DNA of 64,000 nucleotides from Candidatus Uabimicrobium amorphum (lineage in GTDB: Bacteria > Planctomycetota > Uabimicrobiia > Uabimicrobiales > Uabimicrobiaceae), in assembly GCF_009002475.1 (NCBI RefSeq), contig NZ_AP019860.1:372001-436000 (forward strand), read 5' to 3'. The translations under genes and the position numbers were made by a program. The first letter of the stretch is position 1. The number at the start of each line of letters is the position of its first letter. Positions 35,717 through 45,773 of this stretch are shown here, in pieces. The notes below the pieces were generated by a model. That model saw nothing but the letters and a program-made list of their open reading frames with translations, searched no databases and was not told the origin of the DNA.

Positions 35717-36694
35717 ATGCGTTTTTTTGATTCAGTACCAACTAACCAATCGCGCCTGTTGACTTTTCGGTGTCCATATTATAAAACAAGGCCAAATGTT
35801 GATCACTACCTCACAGTTGCTTGGAAGTACCAAGATCCCAAACAAGGAGAAGCTGTTCAACTGTTATCTGAAAACGTTAAATACGTAGGAAAACCCTTGG
35901 CACTTTTTCCAAAAGCTATTGATTCATATAAAAAAGATGTATTTCCTTTGGGCACGCTGTTCATTACTTGCTCTTGCATGCCGGAGAGAAATGGTAAGCT
36001 TTGTTATATAAGTACAGATGTGGTCGATGCGAACAACATTGTAGTGAATTCGCCTGCTGAAACTACAAAAATTCGCAAAAGACTCGAAGACGACTTCAAA
36101 GTCACAAATCGCTTATTGATTCAGATATACGATGTTCTTGAAGATATACAAGATGAACAGCGTAAACAAAAAGCTGTTTTGCAGCAAGTCTTGAGCGATC
36201 ACAGCAAAGTTGTAAATGAACAGGAATCTTTAGAAACCAACGTTAAAAGTATGTCAAAGATTCTTGCGAAATTACCTAGCTATTTAGAAGATCGTTTTTC
36301 AGGAGCTAGCAACATAACCGCATATCAAGAGCTAGAAAAAGAGACGAGAGTTCTTGAAGATAATTTAAGCGTGGTAAAAGAAGTGAAAAAAGCACCACCT
36401 CAACCAGTAAGAGTAGTAGAAGAAGTTGTCAAGAAGCCTATAAAAACCGTAAAACCAGTAAAAGAAGAAAAATACCTCGACTTGTTCGACGATGTGGATA
36501 GTTCCCTGGCTTCTACCCTGGATGAAAAACCGAAAACGAAAATACCGGCGAAAAATGCCTTTAGTGTTACACAAGTATTAAATAAATCGGCGTTGGCACG
36601 CGAAATGAAGAATAGTCCTCATGCACAAGATTTAGAGCAGATATTCATGATGGACGATGATGCACCAAAGAAGAATAACGATGATAATGAATAA
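35717..36694 (+). CDS. Hypothetical coiled-coil protein
   Basis: This 325-residue protein belongs to no family that I recognise. The first 110 residues look globular with a Cys-rich patch (FITCSCMPERNGKLCY, about 83). Residues 110-200 are strongly coiled-coil, followed by a Pro/Lys/Val-rich linker (about 220-255) and an acidic C-terminus. It has no signal peptide. An adaptor or scaffold role is possible but unproved. It stands alone, divergent from prfB, and ends at a strong terminator. Confidence 0.7.
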   Translation: MRFFDSVPTNQSRLLTFRCPYYKTRPNVDHYLTVAWKYQDPKQGEAVQLLSENVKYVGKPLALFPKAIDSYKKDVFPLGTLFITCSCMPERNGKLCYISTDVVDANNIVVNSPAETTKIRKRLEDDFKVTNRLLIQIYDVLEDIQDEQRKQKAVLQQVLSDHSKVVNEQESLETNVKSMSKILAKLPSYLEDRFSGASNITAYQELEKETRVLEDNLSVVKEVKKAPPQPVRVVEEVVKKPIKTVKPVKEEKYLDLFDDVDSSLASTLDEKPKTKIPAKNAFSVTQVLNKSALAREMKNSPHAQDLEQIFMMDDDAPKKNNDDNE

Positions 36695-36718
36695 AGAAGG
36701 CGCCTAGGCGCCTTCTTT
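36693..36718. terminator. Strong bidirectional terminator
   Basis: A 12-bp perfect stem AAAGAAGGCGCC/GGCGCCTTCTTT with a 2-base loop lies between the coiled-coil gene (+) and sucD (-). It overlaps the final bases of the coiled-coil gene's stop codon. Confidence 0.85.
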
Positions 36719-36727
36719 ATTGATGTA

Positions 36728-37627
36728 CTACTTGTTGAGTAGATTTTTCATGGTGATACCTATTTCTGCTGGACTAGGTGCAACAACAATGCCGTTTTCT
36801 TCCAAACAAGCAATTTTTTCCGCTGCTGTTCCTTTTCCACCAGAGATAATTGCGCCTGCGTGTCCCATGCGTTTTCCTGGAGGGGCGGTGCGACCTGCAA
36901 TAAATCCCACAACAGGTTTTGTGAAATGTTCTTTTATGTAGCGAGCGGCGATCTCTTCATTTTCCCCACCGATCTCACCAATCATAATGACACCCTCTGT
37001 ACCTGGATCTTTATTGAAATCTTTTAATAGGTCGATAAAAACACTTCCAATGATGGGGTCTCCACCAATTCCAATACAGGTAGATTGTCCTAAACCTTCA
37101 TTTGTCAACTGCCATACTGCTTCATAGGTCAAAGTTCCACTACGTGAAATGACACCAATCGTTCCTGGTGTATGGATGTACCCAGGCATAATTCCAATTT
37201 TACACTGACCTGGAGTAATAATTCCTGGACAGTTAGGACCGATTAAACGGCAGCCTTTTTCCTGGACATACCTAGCAGCTTTCGCCATGTCAATCGTTGG
37301 AATACCTTCGGTAATACAAATAATAAGAGGTATTCCAGCATCTGCGGCTTCCATAATAGCATCAGCAGCTCCTGGAGCAGGAACATAAATCATCGTCACA
37401 TCAGGCTTTACCGCGGCAACGGCTTCATTAACGGTATTAAATAACGGTAGCGGATCATACTCTTTACCATCTCCCGCATCGATAGGAGCTGTTGTGCCAC
37501 CTTTGCCTGGCTTTACACCACCAACAACCTTTGTGCCATAAGCAATACATTGTGAAGTATGGAATAGGCCGGCACGACCTACACCTTGGCACAAAATTCT
37601 TGAATCTTTTCCTACGAGTATACTCAT
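36728..37627 (-). CDS. sucD: Succinyl-CoA synthetase alpha subunit
   Basis: With SucC it makes succinate and ATP or GTP from succinyl-CoA in the citric acid cycle. It has 299 residues. The phosphorylated His is in [12 protein letters not shown] (about 251). CoA-binding residues are in the N-terminal Rossmann domain, with [11 protein letters not shown] nearby. ATG/TAA overlap with the end of sucC (TAATG), and GGAGGAG inside sucC serves as ribosome site, so the two are translationally coupled. It ends at the terminator at 36693-36718. Confidence 0.97.
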   Translation of the reverse strand: MSILVGKDSRILCQGVGRAGLFHTSQCIAYGTKVVGGVKPGKGGTTAPIDAGDGKEYDPLPLFNTVNEAVAAVKPDVTMIYVPAPGAADAIMEAADAGIPLIICITEGIPTIDMAKAARYVQEKGCRLIGPNCPGIITPGQCKIGIMPGYIHTPGTIGVISRSGTLTYEAVWQLTNEGLGQSTCIGIGGDPIIGSVFIDLLKDFNKDPGTEGVIMIGEIGGENEEIAARYIKEHFTKPVVGFIAGRTAPPGKRMGHAGAIISGGKGTAAEKIACLEENGIVVAPSPAEIGITMKNLLNK

Positions 37628-38796
37628 TAGCTTGCTCCTCCTTTAGCTGCTTCTACAACTTTGTTTGCAGCTTCTAACATACCAGTCGCGGTGATAATAG
37701 GTAGATCTGAGTCTGCAAATATTTGTCGACCTTTTTCTACATTTGTTCCTTCGAGGCGAACAACTAGAGGTACACTCAACTGTACTGCTTTTACGGCTTC
37801 TATAACACCTTGTGCCACGACATCGCATTGTACGATACCGCCAAATATGTTCACGAGAACCGCTTCGACATTAGGGTCTGAAAGGATAATTTTGAACGCT
37901 TCGGTTACGCGCTTTTCACTAACCCCGCCACCTACGTCCAAAAAGTTCGCAGGTTCTCCACCGGCCTGCTTGATGATGTCCATGGTTGCCATGGCAAGCC
38001 CCGCACCATTTACCATACAGCCGATGTTACCATCTAATTTTACATAAGAAAGATGTAGCTCTGCGGCTTTGAGTTCTGTTTCATTTTCTTGAGTACTGTC
38101 GTGTAATTCAGCATACATTGGATGACGAAACGAAGCATTGTCGTCAAAGCCAATTTTGGCATCTAGTGCCAAAACTTCACCAGTTTTCGTAGTGATTAGA
38201 GGGTTGATTTCCATTAAGGCGCAATCGGTTTCCAAGAACGCCTTTGCTAAACCTTGCATAATTTGGCAAACAACGCCAAGTTGGTCTTTACCGAAACCTA
38301 AACCGAAAGCCAAGCGGCGTGCTTGAAAAGCTTGTAGTCCTAAGCCAGGATCTACAGGTTCTTTCAGAATCTTTTCCGGGGTATTTTTTGCAACTTCTTC
38401 AATTTCAATACCACCTTCAGTTGAAGCCATAATAACCGGGCCTAGAGCACGATCAACTACCATACCAACATAGTACTCTTTTTCTATGTCAGCACCTGGA
38501 CAAACCAAAAGTTTGTGTACAGGTACACCTTCAGCGGTGGTTTGTGGAGTAACTAGTGGTTTGGACAAAATCGTTTCTGCAACTTCTTTTGCCTCTTGTG
38601 CGGAACGTACAAGTTTTACTCCTCCGCCTTTACCTCTACCACCTGCGTGGACTTGAGCTTTGACAACTGCAAGTTCTGATCCCAGTGTTTCATATGCGCC
38701 AGCAGCTTCATCGCCGTTATTTACGACGACGCCCTGTTGGACGGGAACATTGAATTTTGCAAGGATTTCCTTGGCTTGATATTCATGAATATTCAT
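37627..38796 (-). CDS. sucC: Succinyl-CoA synthetase beta subunit (ADP/GDP-forming)
   Basis: This 389-residue protein has an ATP-grasp domain at the start ([33 protein letters not shown] about 45-62) and family blocks LMEINPLI and [37 protein letters not shown] stretch (about 266) is the C-terminal ligase/CoA domain. Nucleotide preference (ADP versus GDP) cannot be read. It is first in the sucCD operon. No strong ribosome site precedes the ATG, which is preceded by ATGAATATTC. Confidence 0.97.
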   Translation of the reverse strand: MNIHEYQAKEILAKFNVPVQQGVVVNNGDEAAGAYETLGSELAVVKAQVHAGGRGKGGGVKLVRSAQEAKEVAETILSKPLVTPQTTAEGVPVHKLLVCPGADIEKEYYVGMVVDRALGPVIMASTEGGIEIEEVAKNTPEKILKEPVDPGLGLQAFQARRLAFGLGFGKDQLGVVCQIMQGLAKAFLETDCALMEINPLITTKTGEVLALDAKIGFDDNASFRHPMYAELHDSTQENETELKAAELHLSYVKLDGNIGCMVNGAGLAMATMDIIKQAGGEPANFLDVGGGVSEKRVTEAFKIILSDPNVEAVLVNIFGGIVQCDVVAQGVIEAVKAVQLSVPLVVRLEGTNVEKGRQIFADSDLPIITATGMLEAANKVVEAAKGGAS

Positions 38797-38932
38797 ATAT
38801 TTTATTTGCTACATCTCACCGTAGTTTTTAATTTATGAGGTGTAACAACCTTTCGAGAATCAACTACTTGAATTACTGAGTACAGGATTTCAAAAAATAT
38901 AAAATTTCATTGTGAAAAAACTTTATTTTTCA

Positions 38933-38971
38933 TACAATCTCGAAAGATTGTAGTTTGTTTTTGTTTTTTTG
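38933..38971 (+). promoter_or_regulatory. Hairpin plus T-tract in the kinase leader (possible attenuator)
   Basis: Stem TACAATCT/AGATTGTA with tetraloop CGAA is followed by a T-rich run (38954-38971), 30 bases before the kinase start and on its strand. The shape is that of an intrinsic terminator. No + strand gene lies upstream to be ended, so leader attenuation or a stray hairpin are both possible. Confidence 0.4.
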
Positions 38972-39000
38972 TCAAACACCTTCTAAAAAGGCACATGACT

Positions 39001-41400
39001 ATGGCAGATAAGCACCCCATGATCGGTCGAGTTCTTGCGGACGATTATAAAATAGTATCATTTCTCGGACGAGGAGGCATGGGGTCTGTATTTAGTGCAC
39101 GCCAATTGTCTTTAAATCGGCAAGTGGCGATCAAGCTGTTTCCCACCTGTGACATGACAACAGCTGAGTTGCAAAGGTTTGAACGAGAAATTGCCACAAT
39201 GGCAACGATTTCGCATGCAAACATCGTTACGGTATATCACCGTGATAAATTTGGCGACCCCCCCACATTATTTTATGCAATGGAATTAATGGAAGGTGGT
39301 TCACTACGCAACTACCTAAATCAAAACGGCAAAATGCTCCCCAATAATGTGTTGCGTCTTGCGCGTCCTGTCGCTGAAGGGTTGTATTATGCTCACCAAA
39401 AAGGTTGTATACATCGCGATATAAAACCCGATAATTTGCTATTTGACCGCAACTATCGCAATCTCAAGGTAGCGGACTTCGGTATTGTAAAACGTAAGTC
39501 TGATGCAAGTATAACAAAGACCCAAGCAATGGTAGGAACTTTTGTATATGCATCTCCTGAGCAAATGCATTGGTATGAGACAGATGAAAATGTCGATGAA
39601 TTAGAACTAGATGAGCGTGCTGACCAATATGCCCTTGGCGTTGTTATGTACGAAATGATTTGTGGCTGTCCACCATATCAGGCAAAAAACATGGTCAGCT
39701 TAATGAAATCACTAAACGAACCTCCGGTTCCGTTATCAGAGCGTGTAGGTGTCATCAGTCCCAGCTTAAACTGGTTAATTTCGACAATGATATCGCGTCC
39801 ACGTGACGAAAGATTTTCCTCTGATGAGGAACTATTAGCGGCGATGGATAGCGTTGAGTTAGAAGTAGCAGCCTCTGTTTCCACTCGTGTTTTACTCCCG
39901 AAGCAATCGGCAACAATAGCACCTACGGCATCGAAAAAAAGTCTTTCGGAAACAGAAAAACAGTTTATTCAGAATTTGCAAACAGTTACCAATAACGAAT
40001 CCTCTGAAGTTATCCGTAAATACAAGCGAATTTTACTCATTTCGCTCGCCATACTATTTTCTCTTATCGCAGTTATTGGCCTGTATGAGCTATTTTTACA
40101 CAATAAAATTATTACGCGTAAGATACCGGTTGTTGCTAATGTACAATATGATGTTACACCGCCAGCCGACTATACGAAACCGCAGATATACATCGAGTCT
40201 TATGTTGCCAATGCCCAAAAAATTCCAATCGTCGCTCAGACGAGGATAAAACCAGGTAGCTATACTATATTTATTGACTTTCCTGGTTATACTTGTTTAC
40301 AAAATAAGTCGACAATCACCGTAACAAAAGAACAAAATACGTTACTTCTCAACATCAATTTTGTCGCAAAAAAGCGACTCGTAAACACTGAAGTTACGGA
40401 TATTGCGACAAAACAACAAGTGACCCCGGCATCGTTAAAAATTGACGGCAAAAAAGTACAAGGCGAATTTTTACTAAAGCCCGGTACACATAAGGTAGAT
40501 CTTTACTTTCACAGTCATGAAGAAATTCATAGCGATATAGTTGTTACTCCGGCGGAAAGTCCCGTCCAATTAGAATTTTACCTCCGCCCACTTCGCGAAA
40601 TCATTTTGAATTTAGATACGGTGGTACAAAAAGTAGATGGTAGTTACTACCCGGTGGAGGTTTGGGTGGACAATGTACCTCTCGATGAAAAATACTATAG
40701 ATATGACGTGAAAAAGTCGCGATTACATTGCTTTATCAAAGTCCCGTCTCATGCAAAAAATATTATGTTGCAAAGTGGCTATTTTTATCAAAAAGTTAGT
40801 ATAAAGGAAATCTATCTATTAAACGATTTACCTAACATAGATGTCGAGCGTTTATTAAAACATTTAGCTTCGATTGCTAAACGCGAAGATCTTTCACTGC
40901 AAGTGGAGAAATTACTCGGCAATGATCTGGAAAAAATACAGAGTTTGCCACAACAACAAAAACAAATGCTGTATAAATTTTTAGTTTCACTTCTTGAAGG
41001 AGAAAATCCCAACTTGCAAGATCCGAGTTGGAAATTGAGACTTTCTTTGAGTAAAGCAGAAGCGAAAGAGGCAGAGTACTTCAAGAAGTTGCTAACAATA
41101 GACGATTTTGATGAAAACCTCCGTCAGTGGAAAAGTTTTTCTAAAAAATATAGCCAAAGCGTATTTGCCAGTAGGGCACTTAAGCAAGTAGAGTACTATC
41201 AAAAAGTTGTTAATTACCGTAAAATTTTACAAAAAAGTGTGAAAGATTGTTATTTGAGTTTAAGTGAAAAAAGGACCATTTTTAATCTGAAAAGTAAAAT
41301 TGCCGACGAAGATGTGAAAAAGATTCATTTGGTCGTAAAAAAATATCTTAAACAAGTTAATTGCGGTGAAAGTCTGGAACAGATGTTGAGTGAAAAGTGA
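39001..41400 (+). CDS. Membrane Ser/Thr protein kinase with extracytoplasmic PEGA/Ig-like region
   Basis: The protein has 799 residues. The ATG at 39001 has AAAAGG at good spacing; an in-frame ATG lies 6 bases earlier. The kinase domain (about 15-280) is complete: LGRGGMGSVF, Lys45 in VAIKLF, HRDIKPDNLL (138-147), DFG (159-161), SPEQ. It is therefore active by motif. A membrane helix (about 341-363) divides it from an extracytoplasmic part of beta-rich PEGA- or Ig-like repeats (about 370-570) and a helical end. The plan is typical of bacterial membrane-receptor kinases. It is first in an operon with a lipoprotein gene (8 bases later) and an ATP-grasp gene, which suggests they share a signal. 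Confidence 0.93.
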   Translation: MADKHPMIGRVLADDYKIVSFLGRGGMGSVFSARQLSLNRQVAIKLFPTCDMTTAELQRFEREIATMATISHANIVTVYHRDKFGDPPTLFYAMELMEGGSLRNYLNQNGKMLPNNVLRLARPVAEGLYYAHQKGCIHRDIKPDNLLFDRNYRNLKVADFGIVKRKSDASITKTQAMVGTFVYASPEQMHWYETDENVDELELDERADQYALGVVMYEMICGCPPYQAKNMVSLMKSLNEPPVPLSERVGVISPSLNWLISTMISRPRDERFSSDEELLAAMDSVELEVAASVSTRVLLPKQSATIAPTASKKSLSETEKQFIQNLQTVTNNESSEVIRKYKRILLISLAILFSLIAVIGLYELFLHNKIITRKIPVVANVQYDVTPPADYTKPQIYIESYVANAQKIPIVAQTRIKPGSYTIFIDFPGYTCLQNKSTITVTKEQNTLLLNINFVAKKRLVNTEVTDIATKQQVTPASLKIDGKKVQGEFLLKPGTHKVDLYFHSHEEIHSDIVVTPAESPVQLEFYLRPLREIILNLDTVVQKVDGSYYPVEVWVDNVPLDEKYYRYDVKKSRLHCFIKVPSHAKNIMLQSGYFYQKVSIKEIYLLNDLPNIDVERLLKHLASIAKREDLSLQVEKLLGNDLEKIQSLPQQQKQMLYKFLVSLLEGENPNLQDPSWKLRLSLSKAEAKEAEYFKKLLTIDDFDENLRQWKSFSKKYSQSVFASRALKQVEYYQKVVNYRKILQKSVKDCYLSLSEKRTIFNLKSKIADEDVKKIHLVVKKYLKQVNCGESLEQMLSEK

Positions 41401-41408
41401 GGTAGAGA

Positions 41409-43133
41409 ATGCAAGTCTTTTTGTCTATCGTGTTAGTATTACTTGCCGTTGGGTGCACAACAAATCAAGTGTCGTCTCCAAATTCATTGACGGAACAGAA
41501 AAACCCTACACAACAAACGACAAACGCTATAAACCAAAATGACGTGTCGCAAAAAGGTATGGATACTTCTAGCGCCACCGAACAAAATGTAGACAATCAA
41601 AATGTAGATAGTAACATAACTGAAAACGATTCGCGCCCTGTCGAAGAAATTCATAAATATGGAGAACCTCAAGATACGAATCAAGAAACGCAAGATACAA
41701 ACCAACAACCGCAAGAAACAGATGCTTCTGATGACAAAAAAGATACAAAAATTTTGTATCTGACATCTTGGGAAGCTAGTTTATTGCCGCAAACTCATAA
41801 CAGAAAAAAGCTAGGTGGGTTGGCCTATTTAACCCAAGCGGTAAAAAAAATAGAAGAGTCTTCACATGTTGTATTGTGTACGACAGGAAACTTTTTTCGT
41901 GGCGATGTCAAGGATCGTCGTCCTGTGGTCAAAGCGTTAAATATCATGGGACTTGATGTATGTAATATCAGTAACTTAGAACTGAATTACGGTTCCGAAG
42001 AGTTAAAAGACAAATTAGAAGACGCGCAATTTACGCCATTGTGCGCGAACATATACGAAGGAAATACACGACTCTTTTCTTCGCACACCATCGTCCGCAA
42101 AAATGAAAAGCGTATTGCTTTTATTGGATTGACCTCTCGCGAAGCCGCGGTGCAATCTATTCCTCAAGCAGTGGAAAATCTTATATTTCGCAAACCTGCA
42201 AATGAACTACAAAAAATACTTGCTAAACTAAAAAACAAAGCAGATATTGTTGTTGTTCTCAGTAATTTGCGGCACAGCGATGACATCGAAATCGCCAAAG
42301 CATTTCCCTCTGTAAATTTAATCATCGGACGCCACGATGTCGATACACAGAATCGCTTTGTAAAAATAAACAATACGATGATTGTTCGTTCAAGTAAAAA
42401 GAAAGGCGTACAACTCGGAGAGGTAAATATTACCGAACTCAGCACACCACAATTCCACGATATTGGGCCTGACGCAAGTAAATTCAATCGTGCAGACTCT
42501 GAAAGCACAGCGCTTATTGCCGCATGGCAAAATATGGAAAAAATTCGCAGTGAAGTGTTGTGCCAATCGAAAACTTTCTTAGAAGGTGAATATTCACAAA
42601 TACGTCAGAAAGAGACAAATCTCGGAAATTTACTCGCTGACATTATGCTAGAAAAAAGATCACAAGCCGATTTTGCGATCATCAATAGTGGTGCTATTCG
42701 CGCCTCAATATCAATCGGAGATGTGACTTACGGAATGGTTTTAGATGTTTTGCCCTACCAAAACAAAGTGGTGGCGCTAAAGATCTCTGGTAAAGCTGTT
42801 AAGGAAGTTTTAGAGAATGCTGTGGCACGTTATGAGTCTATTCCTGGAGCATTTTTGCAAGTGGGAGGAATGTCTTTTCACTTCTCTGAAAGCAAACCAA
42901 TATTTTCGCGTGTTTCTGAAATCAAAATACAGGGGGAGCCTTTGAATTTGAATAAAGAATATGAAATGCTTACCTTAGATTACATTGCTTCAGGAGGGGA
43001 TGATTACATTATGCTAAAGGAAATAGCGCCCCACTACACATCAAATAAGGGTTTGCCCGATATCATTGCTGATTACCTACGTAAAAAAGACAATGTATAC
43101 CCACGCTTAGAACAACGTATTGTAAAAGAATAA
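41409..43133 (+). CDS. Lipoprotein with degenerate 5'-nucleotidase fold
   Basis: The protein has 574 residues. The lipobox LAVGC puts the lipid-modified Cys at residue 16. A Gln/Asn/Thr-rich linker (about 20-110) follows, then a metallophosphatase-like domain and the 5'-nucleotidase C-terminal domain (DFAIINSGAIRASI, about 418, with NVV-like strands after). The metal-binding motifs are lost: the expected D-x-H is SWEAS, GDxFxG is GNFFRG, GNHEFD is SNLELN, and GGHTH is GRHDV. It therefore probably binds a ligand and does not hydrolyse it. It is translated just after the membrane kinase gene (8 bases), which makes it a candidate sensor partner of the extracytoplasmic kinase part. Confidence 0.85.
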   Translation: MQVFLSIVLVLLAVGCTTNQVSSPNSLTEQKNPTQQTTNAINQNDVSQKGMDTSSATEQNVDNQNVDSNITENDSRPVEEIHKYGEPQDTNQETQDTNQQPQETDASDDKKDTKILYLTSWEASLLPQTHNRKKLGGLAYLTQAVKKIEESSHVVLCTTGNFFRGDVKDRRPVVKALNIMGLDVCNISNLELNYGSEELKDKLEDAQFTPLCANIYEGNTRLFSSHTIVRKNEKRIAFIGLTSREAAVQSIPQAVENLIFRKPANELQKILAKLKNKADIVVVLSNLRHSDDIEIAKAFPSVNLIIGRHDVDTQNRFVKINNTMIVRSSKKKGVQLGEVNITELSTPQFHDIGPDASKFNRADSESTALIAAWQNMEKIRSEVLCQSKTFLEGEYSQIRQKETNLGNLLADIMLEKRSQADFAIINSGAIRASISIGDVTYGMVLDVLPYQNKVVALKISGKAVKEVLENAVARYESIPGAFLQVGGMSFHFSESKPIFSRVSEIKIQGEPLNLNKEYEMLTLDYIASGGDDYIMLKEIAPHYTSNKGLPDIIADYLRKKDNVYPRLEQRIVKE

Positions 43134-43150
43134 TGGAGATATAGATCAAC

Positions 43151-44374
43151 ATGGATGTATACTACCATCGCATAGAGGGATTTCACGGATTAGACAGCAT
43201 AAAAGGTATCGAACGTTATGGCAAAAGAGCTGCGGCGTTGTGTAACTGGGAAGACGTATTGTTGCTCGATTACTACCCAGGGATCAAAATACCCATTGAA
43301 GAGATTGAACTACTAAACACCGCTGGTTTAGGTCCAAAACCGCAAAATATATTTGCGGTAAATTTTTCTTCTTCACAAACTTGGGAACAAAATTTACAGA
43401 AAAACCGTGAAGTGATCGAGACATTGGAGAAATTTCCCCTCAAGAGATTTATGCCTTTTACCTCAAAGTCGCCTGTTGTTCACGATTTAGTCAAACATTT
43501 AAATATTGAATATACATTCTGCACAAAAGAGTTGGCATTTTGGGGTGAAGACAAAGGTTCGCTCATTGAACTAGGTCAAAAATACGGGCATGTACCACTT
43601 GGATTTACCTGCCATAGTAAAAGCGAATTTATAGAGGCATGGCAACGTCTTGCGGCGCGTGACGATTTTACAGGGGAAGCAGTGATTAAACCCTTCCAGG
43701 GAGCTTCGGGGTTACTCTCCACTATTGTCAAAGACAAGGATGGTGTTGAAGCATTTGTCAGTAACCATGAATTACCAGGGGGAGGTGTAATTCAAGAGTG
43801 GCATAGTTTCGTCGCCTCACCTTCCATCAATTACTGGGTTCACGACAACGAAATCGAAGAGCTATTTATTAGCGATCAAATATTTGAAGATGCTCCGCCT
43901 GCTTACGGTAAGGAGGGAACATGTATCCACCGTGGCAATGTTTTTCCTAGCAATTGCAGTCGCGATGTTATTGAAAAAATTAGGAACTATGCACGTCCTA
44001 TTGTGGAAGATTTTATGCAACGGGGTTATTGTGGGCCTATTGGTTTTGATACGGTTGTTACCAAGCAGCAACAAGTGTGGATCGTCGAAGCAAACCCTCG
44101 CGTTACAGGACCGCACTATGGGTATTTTGCCGCAAAGAAAAAAAAGGCCGCCGCCTTCCGTTTAAGTAATGAGCAAATCAAAGAAGGCACAACCCCCCAA
44201 CAACTCTATCAACATTTGCAAGATCTGTTTCTGACAAAAGAAGGTAGTGAAGGATATTTTATTTATAATTTCTCCAACGGTAAATTCACCGGCGTTGTCC
44301 TTGGAAAATCTCGCGAAAATATCGACCATATTTATACTGTGCTACAGCAAAAACTTCGTGAAATACGCGATTAA
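43151..44374 (+). CDS. ATP-grasp domain ligase of unknown substrate
   Basis: This 407-residue protein has an ATP-grasp core: a GEAVIKPFQGASG block with the ATP-binding Lys (about 181), GPIGFDTVV, and IVEANPRVTGPHYG (about 315) with the metal-binding Glu and Asn. Known ATP-grasp ligases join a carboxylate to an amine, thiol or similar through an acyl-phosphate. No particular substrate is evident, and the N-terminal 130 residues do not match a known subgroup that I recall. It lies 17 bases after the lipoprotein gene, so it is probably in the kinase operon. There is no signal peptide. Confidence 0.82.
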   Translation: MDVYYHRIEGFHGLDSIKGIERYGKRAAALCNWEDVLLLDYYPGIKIPIEEIELLNTAGLGPKPQNIFAVNFSSSQTWEQNLQKNREVIETLEKFPLKRFMPFTSKSPVVHDLVKHLNIEYTFCTKELAFWGEDKGSLIELGQKYGHVPLGFTCHSKSEFIEAWQRLAARDDFTGEAVIKPFQGASGLLSTIVKDKDGVEAFVSNHELPGGGVIQEWHSFVASPSINYWVHDNEIEELFISDQIFEDAPPAYGKEGTCIHRGNVFPSNCSRDVIEKIRNYARPIVEDFMQRGYCGPIGFDTVVTKQQQVWIVEANPRVTGPHYGYFAAKKKKAAAFRLSNEQIKEGTTPQQLYQHLQDLFLTKEGSEGYFIYNFSNGKFTGVVLGKSRENIDHIYTVLQQKLREIRD

Positions 44375-44484
44375 AACATGAATACGTACTTAAATGAACA
44401 CTAACGAAACCGTAAACAAAAATTATTGACAACATGCCTACGTCGCGGTCTCATAGAATGCCTCGAAAAAAGAAAGGTTTTCCC

Positions 44485-44979
44485 ATGGGAAAAACATTAA
44501 AAATCGTTACCCTATTTTTTACTTTGTGTTTTCTATCACTACTTGCCATTGCTTATTTTTATAAGCAACATCCAAGTGTAAAGACGTATATTGATCAAAG
44601 TCTAATTAGTTCAATTCCCTATTTATGGGACCTTATCATACATGCTGAACACTATAAGATAAAAATTGAATGGATTTTATATGTGCTGTTAATTACGATG
44701 ATTGTAGGGTACAAAACCGGATTTTTAGGAACTTCAAAAGATCAACCGAATGCGGCAGCCAAGACAGTAAACTTTTCTCTTATTTTATTTATACTTTTCG
44801 TGGTCGCAACCATAACTGTATACTTTTGGCCGTCAAACCACATTAATCTGGTCGTAATGCAATTTGATAAAGGACCAGAGTTTTTTTCACAGGCCAAGTA
44901 TGTTTTTGATGTTGTGGTCATTGGCTATCTACTTTTTTTCAACGTGATGCTGATGTCTGCCATCAACAAAGATGTTTAG
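44485..44979 (+). CDS. Small membrane protein of unknown function
   Basis: It is 164 residues from the ATG at 44485 (AAAGG seven bases upstream; the longest reading adds 17 basic residues with no such site). Three or four membrane helices are visible, roughly 7-25, 58-76, 95-115 and 140-158, with short loops and a charged end. No family is recognised. yaaA begins 15 bases later, so it may be in the same transcript. Confidence 0.7.
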   Translation: MGKTLKIVTLFFTLCFLSLLAIAYFYKQHPSVKTYIDQSLISSIPYLWDLIIHAEHYKIKIEWILYVLLITMIVGYKTGFLGTSKDQPNAAAKTVNFSLILFILFVVATITVYFWPSNHINLVVMQFDKGPEFFSQAKYVFDVVVIGYLLFFNVMLMSAINKDV

Positions 44980-44994
44980 GAAAAAGGATACAAA

Positions 44995-45762
44995 ATGCTA
45001 TATGTAATATCTCCCTCGAAAACTCTAGATTTTGAAACACCAGTGAAGATAAAAAAACATTCGCAAATCTTATTTGCCGACGATGCGCAAAAATTAGTCA
45101 ACAAACTACAAAAACTTTCACAAAAGAAGTTAGGCGAATTTATGAACATAAGTACAAAATTAGCCGAACTCAACTATGAAAGATACCAAGATTGGGAGCC
45201 ACAGTTTACTGTAAAAAATGCGCGGCAAGCAATGTATGCTTTTAAAGGAGATGTTTACGCTGGTTTAAATGCCCAAGACTTCAGCGGACATGACGCAAAT
45301 TTTGCACAAAAACATTTGCGAATTCTTTCCGGGTTATATGGAGTTCTTCGTCCTCTAGACCTAATCCGTCCTTACCGTTTAGAAATGGGACGCGAACTAA
45401 AGGTAGGCCGTAGTAAAAACCTATACAACTTTTGGCAAAAAAAAATCGCCGAGGTGTTAAAGGATGACTTACAAGAATTAAAGGGCAAAACGCTAGTGAA
45501 TCTAGCTTCGAATGAATACTTCTCCGCAGTAGATACCAAAAAACTCGACTGCGAAATAATAACTCCGGTGTTTAAAGATTTAAAAAACGGCAAGTACAAA
45601 ATGATCAGCTTCTTCGCCAAAAAAGCGCGCGGTTTGATGGCACACTATGCCATAAAAAACCGTATAAAGAATATTGAAGACTTGAAGAGCTTTGATAGCG
45701 AAGGGTATTACTTTTCACCGCAAATGTCCGATAAAAAGCAGTTAGTATTTTTGCGTGACTAA
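44995..45762 (+). CDS. yaaA: YaaA family peroxide-stress protein
   Basis: This 255-residue protein matches the YaaA/DUF328 family from MLYVISPSKTLDF through YERYQDW, FKGDVYAGL, LSGLYGVLRPLDLIRPYRLEMG (about 106) and NLASNEYF (about 163) to the YYFSPQMS end. In E. coli, YaaA lowers free iron and protects DNA during H2O2 stress; it binds DNA and has a helix-hairpin-helix-like region. The ATG follows AAAAAGG. It ends 11 bases from the convergent mddA gene with no hairpin between them. Confidence 0.95.
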   Translation: MLYVISPSKTLDFETPVKIKKHSQILFADDAQKLVNKLQKLSQKKLGEFMNISTKLAELNYERYQDWEPQFTVKNARQAMYAFKGDVYAGLNAQDFSGHDANFAQKHLRILSGLYGVLRPLDLIRPYRLEMGRELKVGRSKNLYNFWQKKIAEVLKDDLQELKGKTLVNLASNEYFSAVDTKKLDCEIITPVFKDLKNGKYKMISFFAKKARGLMAHYAIKNRIKNIEDLKSFDSEGYYFSPQMSDKKQLVFLRD

Positions 45763-45773
45763 ACAATAAACGA

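Noticed and set aside
41409..43133. Active UshA-like 5'-nucleotidase
   Set aside because: The fold is present but all metal-binding motifs are changed, so hydrolysis is unlikely.
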